Below are positions 1-3,906 of a DNA stretch of 7,202 nt, piece by piece. Source of the stretch: Candidatus Zixiibacteriota bacterium (lineage in GTDB: Bacteria > Zixibacteria > MSB-5A5 > GN15 > FEB-12). The notes below the pieces were generated by a model. It saw only the letters and a list, made by a program, of their open reading frames with translations. It made no database searches and was not told the origin of the DNA. Both the position numbers and the translations under genes were made by a program. Location: assembly GCA_003641345.1 (NCBI GenBank), contig QNAD01000101.1, forward strand, positions 1-7,202, in the 5' to 3' direction. Position 1 is the stretch's first letter; each line of letters begins with the position of its first letter.

Positions 1-646
1 AGGAAACAAAATTGTAAATAATTACACTTTGGTTGGGCGAATTCCAAACGGAGGTAAAGTTGTAAATAGAGTTGAAGCTCCTGATGCCAACAATAGAGAG
101 GTTTATTTGTCTCTAACAAATCCGGATTTTACCACTGCTTATAGAATTGCAGAACGAATAAATATTAAATATGGCTTAACAGCTTATCCAATGGATGGTG
201 GTACAGTCAAATTAGTCGTTCCCGATTCTCTGTCTCATCAGATAAACAGAATGAAATTCATCTCGGATATTGGTCAACTTCAGGTTGTGCCGGATAATAA
301 TGCCAGAGTTGTAATAAATGAAAAAACAGGAACAATCGTCGCGGGCAAACATGTTATAGTCGAACCGGTAGCAATTGCTCACGGCACAATTACTGTTGAT
401 ATTCAGTCTAAACCTGTAATTTCACAGCCAGAGCCGTTTAGCGGGGGGGAAACAATCTACACTCAGGAATCGCGGATTAATATTAACGATGAAAAAGCCA
501 GAGTCGTTCATCTCAAGGGAGCGGTTTATCTTTCCGATGTAGCCAAAGCTCTAAATAAGATTGGTGCTACTCCTCGTGATATTATCGCAATTTTTCAGGC
601 TCTAAAACAAGCCGGAGCCTTAAGGGCGGAGTTAATAATACTATAA
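1..646 (+). CDS. flgI: FlgI, flagellar P-ring protein (3' part, 5' end outside window)
   Basis: FlgI forms the P ring, the periplasmic bushing in the peptidoglycan around the flagellar rod. The reading frame is open from the first bases (first whole codon at 2) with no start, so the gene begins upstream. A TTG at 29 is internal, because the residues before it (GNKIVNNYTLVGRIPNGG) continue the family pattern without a break. The window holds 214 residues against about 365 in E. coli FlgI, so roughly the first 150 are missing, including the export signal. Family features seen are the stretch LSLTNPDFTTAYRIAERIN, the VVINEKTGTIVAG block, and the C-terminal LNKIGATPRDIIAIFQALK followed by AGALRAEL, which matches the conserved FlgI end. 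The TAA stop at 644-646 shares its last base with the flgJ ATG, so the two are probably translationally coupled. Product identity is secure. Confidence 0.97.
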   Translation, partial: GNKIVNNYTLVGRIPNGGKVVNRVEAPDANNREVYLSLTNPDFTTAYRIAERINIKYGLTAYPMDGGTVKLVVPDSLSHQINRMKFISDIGQLQVVPDNNARVVINEKTGTIVAGKHVIVEPVAIAHGTITVDIQSKPVISQPEPFSGGETIYTQESRININDEKARVVHLKGAVYLSDVAKALNKIGATPRDIIAIFQALKQAGALRAELIIL

Positions 647-1575
647 TGTCTGATATTTCATTAAAAACAATGCCATTTGTTGAGAATACATCTCAACTTG
701 AAAACCTTAAAGGGACAAAAGCAAATTCCATAAAAGGTGAAAAGGCAAGGCTTCAAAAAGCAACCAAAGAGTTTGAATCTATGGTTTTTAATGAGATGCT
801 AAAGACAATGCGTAAAACTATTCCGGAAAGTTCTCTCTCTGAAGGAGTACCTTTCTCAGGTGGATATGGTAAAGATATATTCACACAGATGTTTGATAGT
901 CATTTATCAAAAAAGGTCTCCGATGATGGCAATGGCTCTATATCAAAAATGCTGTATAACCAGCTTGAAAGAATAATTGAAGCGGAATATGAAGAGAAAT
1001 CGAATGTAAGTATATTGAATAATCTTAATGATTCCAAAAGAACACCAATAAAATTACATCAGAAAAATTTTATAGAGTCACCTCGAAAATTTCAAGCGTT
1101 GCCTAAAACAGATAAGGTTAAAGAATTTTATGAACTTGATAATCTGAAAAATAAAAGTGAGACTGATCCAATTTTGAGGCAATTCGGTTCTATTATTGAA
1201 GAAGCAGGCAAAAAACATGAGATAGACTCCTCACTTATTGCATCGATTATTAAAGTGGAATCAAACGGAGACAGGAAAGCCATGTCACCAGCTGGAGCAA
1301 AAGGTCTTATGCAATTGATTGATTCTACTGCAAGTGAATTGAAAGTGCAAAATATTTTTAACCCGCGTGAGAATATTATGGCGGGGACGAAATATCTAAA
1401 AGAGCAAATAAATAGATTTGGGGACCTGAAACTTGCTTTAGCCGCCTATAATGCGGGACCAAGCAATGTTGAAAAATACGATGGGATTCCCCCTTTTAAG
1501 GAAACGATAGCGTATATCAACAAAGTGATGGAAAATATCAATCACTTTGAAGCGATAAAAACTAAAGGTCAGTAA
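646..1575 (+). CDS. flgJ: FlgJ, rod-cap protein fused to a lytic transglycosylase (SLT) domain
   Basis: FlgJ acts in the periplasm: its N-terminal domain caps the growing rod and its C-terminal domain cuts peptidoglycan so the rod can pass. The 309 residues split into a rod-binding domain at about 30-112 (EKARLQKATKEFESMVFNEM, then SGGYGKDIFTQMF), a polar Lys/Asn/Glu-rich linker at about 113-172, and a goose-type/Slt70-like transglycosylase domain at about 176-298. The SLT motifs are complete: catalytic Glu205 in IIKVESNGD, GLMQL at 220-224, AAYNAGP at 266-272 and ETIAYINKV at 286-294. Salmonella FlgJ instead carries a GH73 glucosaminidase in this place. The ATG at 646 overlaps the flgI stop; the nearest purine-rich stretch (GGCGGAG, ending at 631) is 14 bases upstream, too far for a good Shine-Dalgarno, which supports coupled translation. 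There is no signal peptide, as expected for a type III export substrate. Confidence 0.95.
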   Translation: MSDISLKTMPFVENTSQLENLKGTKANSIKGEKARLQKATKEFESMVFNEMLKTMRKTIPESSLSEGVPFSGGYGKDIFTQMFDSHLSKKVSDDGNGSISKMLYNQLERIIEAEYEEKSNVSILNNLNDSKRTPIKLHQKNFIESPRKFQALPKTDKVKEFYELDNLKNKSETDPILRQFGSIIEEAGKKHEIDSSLIASIIKVESNGDRKAMSPAGAKGLMQLIDSTASELKVQNIFNPRENIMAGTKYLKEQINRFGDLKLALAAYNAGPSNVEKYDGIPPFKETIAYINKVMENINHFEAIKTKGQ

Positions 1576-1590
1576 ATAATTGACCGATAA
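1563..1590 (+). promoter_or_regulatory. Candidate sigma-28 (FliA/SigD-type) flagellar promoter
   Basis: TAAAG at 1563-1567 serves as the -35 element and ACCGATAA at 1583-1590 as the -10 element, matching GCCGATAA at 7 of 8 positions. TAAA and the -10 are separated by 16 bases; known consensus spacing is 15 in enterics and 14-16 for Bacillus SigD. A start about 7 bases beyond the -10 would fall near 1597, leaving a leader of about 29 bases before flgN. The position fits: flgN, flgK and flgL are late, sigma-28-dependent genes elsewhere. Caution: the -35 overlaps the end of flgJ, and the octamer ACCGATAA also occurs at 4573-4580 inside flgL with no -35, so the -10 match alone is not diagnostic. 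Confidence 0.6.
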
Positions 1591-1598
1591 AATATTTA

Positions 1599-1613
1599 CT
1601 AAATGGAATTTAG
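1599..1613 (+). promoter_or_regulatory. Leader hairpin with ANGGA in its loop, upstream of flgN
   Basis: CTAAAT-GGA-ATTTAG is a perfect 6-bp inverted repeat. With realistic loop sizes the stem is CTAAA/TTTAG and the loop is TGGAA, so GGA is exposed and preceded by A-T (ANGGA at 1603-1607), the core of a CsrA site. It lies 7 bases before the flgN AGGA (1621-1624) and starts about where the predicted sigma-28 transcript begins. A CsrA role is inference; the stem is AT-rich and weak. Confidence 0.35.
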
Positions 1614-1625
1614 AGAATATAGGAT

Positions 1626-2111
1626 ATGATAAACAAATTAGTTGAAATAATTGGCAAGGAAGCTGCGCTTTTCGAATCTTTTCTCAATTTACTTGAGCAA
1701 CAGCGCGATAAGCTGGTCAACAATGACACCAATGGTCTTAATGAAATAAATGATAGACAACGAGAAAAAATCGTTGAAAGTCAGATACTCAATAAGGAAC
1801 GGGAAAAATTAATCAAACAAATAAAGGTTAATAATTCTATTGAAGGCGATTTAACTGTTAGTCGTTTGATTGAATTGGTCGATCAAAATCAAGCAGAGAG
1901 ATTGACACAGCTTCGTAGTATTATTCTGGAATTACATGATCAAATTTCTGATGTAAGAAATCAGAATGCAATGTTGGTTAATAGATCTCGCGAATATATC
2001 TCACGCCTGATGAATATGCTTTCAAAAGTAAACGGTCCAGCCGAGATATATTCCAATACTGGTACTAATAACCAAACCACCCATGCTGTGGGTGTTGACA
2101 GGAGAGTGTGA
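1626..2111 (+). CDS. flgN: FlgN, export chaperone for FlgK and FlgL
   Basis: FlgN is a cytosolic type III export chaperone that holds the hook-filament junction proteins FlgK and FlgL and brings them to the export gate. The 161-residue product (E. coli FlgN is about 138) is almost wholly helical and charged, with heptad-like stretches at about 1-60 (INKLVEIIGKEAALFESFLN, LLEQQRDKLV) and 75-135 (VSRLIELVDQNQAERLTQLR, REYISRLMNML). It ends in a Thr/Asn-rich tail from about 138. Family similarity is of the loose kind usual for FlgN, but position directly before flgK settles the call. The ATG at 1626 follows AGGA at 1621-1624, closer than ideal. No other start lies nearby. The TGA stop at 2109-2111 overlaps the flgK ATG by one base. 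It is probably the first gene of a late transcript. No flgM precedes it. Confidence 0.9.
   Translation: MINKLVEIIGKEAALFESFLNLLEQQRDKLVNNDTNGLNEINDRQREKIVESQILNKEREKLIKQIKVNNSIEGDLTVSRLIELVDQNQAERLTQLRSIILELHDQISDVRNQNAMLVNRSREYISRLMNMLSKVNGPAEIYSNTGTNNQTTHAVGVDRRV
2078..2094 (+). promoter_or_regulatory. GC-rich hairpin at the flgN/flgK junction
   Basis: CACCCA-TGCTG-TGGGTG is a perfect 6-bp stem with a 5-base loop. It can be lengthened by two A-T pairs past a bulged C. It is among the more GC-rich inverted repeats in this AT-rich window. It lies inside the end of flgN and finishes 5 bases before the flgK Shine-Dalgarno. No T-run follows, so it is not a rho-independent terminator; it may affect flgK translation or mRNA processing. 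Confidence 0.5.
2100..2104 (+). promoter_or_regulatory. Ribosome binding site that decides the flgK start
   Basis: AGGAG at 2100-2104 lies 6 bases before ATG 2111 but only 3 before the in-frame GTG at 2108. The spacing favours ATG 2111, which also gives the usual short N-terminus (MPGLFQGLEIG) and a TGATG stop/start overlap with flgN. Confidence 0.75.
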
Positions 2112-3517
2112 TGCCAGGTTTATTTCAAGGATTAGAAATAGGTAAAAGAGCTTTACTATCCCATCAATTTTCTTTACAGACAATTGGTCATAATATCGCT
2201 AATGTTAATACACCAGGGTACTCTCGCCAAAGAGTTAATGTTACAACTCATAGTCCGGAGCTTAGTACAATCGGACCATTGGGAACAGGTATTGAAGTCA
2301 CCGATGTGCGTCAGATTAGGGATTTATTTCTTGGGGAACAACTCAGGGAAGACAATAAACTTCTTGGGCAATGGCAATACAAATCCAAAGTTTTCAGTCA
2401 AATTGAATCATTATTTAATGAACCTTTTGATAATAGTTTGGGTGAACAGTTAAATGAGTTCTGGTCAGCCTGGGCAGATTTAGCGACCGGTGATCAAACA
2501 GCACGAGACGCTTTGTTAAGTACATCAAATGAATTGACAAACAGTTTTCATCAATTAGCGAATCAGCTTGAAAACCTCAGGACTTCAATTGATAAAGATT
2601 TAGTTAATTTTACCAAAGAAATTAATCGCTACACAAAAGAAATAGCATCAATTAACAGCCAGATTCAATCTCAGGAGATAGGCAACGCAAAATCTAATGA
2701 TTTACGCGACATAAGAGACAGATTAGTTGACGAGCTTTCATTACTTGTCGATGTCAATACCATTGAAAAACAAAATGGAGCTTATATTGTTTATATGGGT
2801 TCAATGGCATTGGTTGATGGTCCGGACCAGATGGAAGTTGGCATCGATATTGTTAAAAAAAGCGGTGCGGCTAAAAATACTTTGATATGGTCAAATACTT
2901 CTCAGGAACTTCTTAATACTAACGGTGAACTAAAAGGACTGATGGATGTAAGGGATGAAATCATTCCGGAATATCTGGATGACCTTCATGAATTAGCCTC
3001 AACATTAATGAATGAAGTAAATAATCAGCACAGTCAAGGGTATGGATTAGATGGATCAACGGGGATAAACTTTTTCGATGATTCTTTTAATGATGCTTTT
3101 ACAATAAAAATTAATGGAGAGCTGTTTGCAAATCCATCTAAAATTGCAGCTTCTAGTTCTCTGGATGCTTATGGCCAAGTGAATCCGGGTGATTTAACAA
3201 ATGCTCTGGCTATGCATGAATTGGGTGATAAAAAATTAATGGTAAATAATTCTGCTTCAATTAGTGATTTTTACAATAATCTGGTAGGGAAACTGGGTGT
3301 AGAATCGCGAGAAGCCGGATCGTTTGAAAATAATTATAAACTGCTCGTAAACCAGGTTGAAGCCTCAAAACAGGCTGTCGAAGGCGTGTCTTTAGATGAA
3401 GAGATGACTAATATGATAAAAGCTCAGCACGCTTATGATGCTGCTGCAAGAGTTATCACCACTATGGATCAGGCTTTGGATACGGTTATCTCCGGTATGG
3501 GGATTGTCGGGCGTTAA
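2111..3517 (+). CDS. flgK: FlgK (HAP1), hook-filament junction protein
   Basis: FlgK forms the first ring of 11 subunits between hook and filament; it is exported through the flagellum with FlgN's help. The N-terminal rod/hook signature is clear: NIANVNTPGYSRQRV at residues 28-42. The conserved C-terminal coil is at 425-468, with LDEEMTNMIKAQHAYDAAAR and then TTMDQALDTVI. These two ends pair to form the D0/D1 core. The middle (about 100-400) holds the coiled D1 segment and a variable surface domain. At 468 residues it is shorter than E. coli FlgK (547), so the variable domain is modest, in contrast to the expanded FlgL here. The start was set at ATG 2111 rather than the in-frame GTG at 2108 because of Shine-Dalgarno spacing. 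The gene sits between flgN and csrA, in the probable late operon. Confidence 0.96.
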   Translation: MPGLFQGLEIGKRALLSHQFSLQTIGHNIANVNTPGYSRQRVNVTTHSPELSTIGPLGTGIEVTDVRQIRDLFLGEQLREDNKLLGQWQYKSKVFSQIESLFNEPFDNSLGEQLNEFWSAWADLATGDQTARDALLSTSNELTNSFHQLANQLENLRTSIDKDLVNFTKEINRYTKEIASINSQIQSQEIGNAKSNDLRDIRDRLVDELSLLVDVNTIEKQNGAYIVYMGSMALVDGPDQMEVGIDIVKKSGAAKNTLIWSNTSQELLNTNGELKGLMDVRDEIIPEYLDDLHELASTLMNEVNNQHSQGYGLDGSTGINFFDDSFNDAFTIKINGELFANPSKIAASSSLDAYGQVNPGDLTNALAMHELGDKKLMVNNSASISDFYNNLVGKLGVESREAGSFENNYKLLVNQVEASKQAVEGVSLDEEMTNMIKAQHAYDAAARVITTMDQALDTVISGMGIVGR

Positions 3518-3518
3518 G

Positions 3519-3535
3519 TGACAGAGTAGCTGTCA
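3519..3535 (+). promoter_or_regulatory. Hairpin between flgK stop and csrA ribosome site
   Basis: TGACAG-AGTAG-CTGTCA is a perfect 6-bp stem with a 5-base loop. It begins one base after the flgK TAA and ends 5 bases before the csrA Shine-Dalgarno (AAGGAGGG, 3541-3548). Its 3' arm is shared with a competing longer inverted repeat (3531-3566), so only one of the two can form. No T-run follows, so it is not a rho-independent terminator. Confidence 0.5.
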
Positions 3536-3566
3536 GAACCAAGGAGGGTTTGTGCTAATTCTGACA
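3531..3566 (+). repeat. 8-bp inverted repeat enclosing the csrA ribosome site and start codon
   Basis: TGTCAGAA at 3531-3538 and TTCTGACA at 3559-3566 are exact reverse complements. They enclose 20 bases that contain the csrA Shine-Dalgarno and GTG start. If paired in mRNA they would cage the start region. This pairing excludes the 3519-3535 hairpin and both CsrA-type hairpins (3537-3550 and 3561-3576). The repeat is directly visible; a switch function is inference. Confidence 0.45.
3537..3550 (+). promoter_or_regulatory. Probable CsrA binding hairpin over the csrA Shine-Dalgarno
   Basis: AACC-AAGGAG-GGTT is a 4-bp stem, extendable by a G-U pair (3536/3551), closing an AAGGAG hexaloop. ANGGAN hexaloops on short stems are the known preferred target of CsrA/RsmE proteins, and CAAGGA matches the CARGGA core of the selected consensus. 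The loop is the csrA Shine-Dalgarno itself, so bound CsrA would block the ribosome, as in E. coli csrA autoregulation. Confidence 0.6.
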
Positions 3567-3878
3567 AGGAGGTTAGGTGAATCTATCACCATTGGTGATA
3601 ACATTAAAGTATCGGTTTTAGGGGTTAGTGGCCGTCAGGTCAGACTGGGAATCGATGCTCCGAGTAATGTAGTGGTTCATCGGGAAGAGGTTTATGTCAG
3701 GATTCAGGAAGAAAATAAAAAAGCTTCCAAATCTTTAAAGAAGGATTTAGCTGATATGGTGAAATTACTTAAAGGCAAAATCAGTAACAAAGATAGTGAA
3801 TCCGGAAATATGCCGAATATTGATTATAAGAAGAATTCTTCTGAAAACGATAACAGGCGAAAAAGAGATAATAACTAA
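3552..3878 (+). CDS. csrA: CsrA (RsmA), RNA-binding translational regulator with a long C-terminal tail
   Basis: CsrA is a small dimeric protein that binds GGA in mRNA leaders and usually blocks translation; in FliW-bearing bacteria its main target is flagellin mRNA. The canonical fold fills residues 1-55: [16 protein letters not shown], then VRLGIDAP and [15 protein letters not shown]. The RNA-contact residues Leu4, Arg6 and Arg44 are present. IQEEN at 51-55 equals the B. subtilis sequence where Asn55 is needed for FliW binding. A helical extension, about 56-76, resembles the B. subtilis tail. A further Lys/Asn/Ser/Asp-rich, probably disordered stretch at 77-108 makes the protein 108 residues, against 61 in E. 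coli and 74 in B. subtilis. The GTG start at 3552 lies 4 bases after GGAGG (3543-3547) and gives exactly the family N-terminus. It sits between flgK and flgL, whereas in Bacillus it follows fliW. Hairpins over its start suggest autoregulation. Confidence 0.97.
   Translation: MLILTRRLGESITIGDNIKVSVLGVSGRQVRLGIDAPSNVVVHREEVYVRIQEENKKASKSLKKDLADMVKLLKGKISNKDSESGNMPNIDYKKNSSENDNRRKRDNN
3561..3576 (+). promoter_or_regulatory. Second probable CsrA binding hairpin, inside csrA codons 4-9
   Basis: CTGAC-AAGGAG-GTTAG forms a 5-bp stem (one G-U pair) with the same AAGGAG hexaloop as the upstream site. The two GGA cores are 25 bases apart (3543 and 3568), within the range a CsrA dimer can bridge. The sequence encodes the conserved LTRRLG; the two AGG arginine codons create the motif, where other arginine codons would not. 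Confidence 0.5.
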
Positions 3879-3890
3879 TTATTATTAGTT
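3873..3890 (+). promoter_or_regulatory. Hairpin spanning the csrA stop, upstream of flgL
   Basis: AACTAAT-TATT-ATTAGTT is a perfect 7-bp stem with a 4-base loop. It includes the csrA TAA (3876-3878) and ends 4 bases before the flgL Shine-Dalgarno AAAGG (3895-3899). It is AT-rich, so weak. No T-run or GC-rich stem marks it as a terminator. Confidence 0.45.
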
Positions 3891-3906
3891 GATGAAAGGT
3901 TAATTC

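Noticed and set aside
984..1165. FlgJ linker as a fused FlgM anti-sigma factor
   Set aside because: The linker is polar and helical but I see no FlgM-like C-terminal motif; it is most simply a spacer between the two FlgJ domains.
2108..2110. GTG as the flgK start
   Set aside because: In frame, but only 3 bases from AGGAG; the next codon, ATG at 2111, has proper spacing and gives the usual N-terminus.
2184..2453. 89-codon plus-strand open frame inside flgK
   Set aside because: It is out of frame within the clearly conserved N-terminal region of flgK, has no family resemblance and no ribosome site; a shadow.
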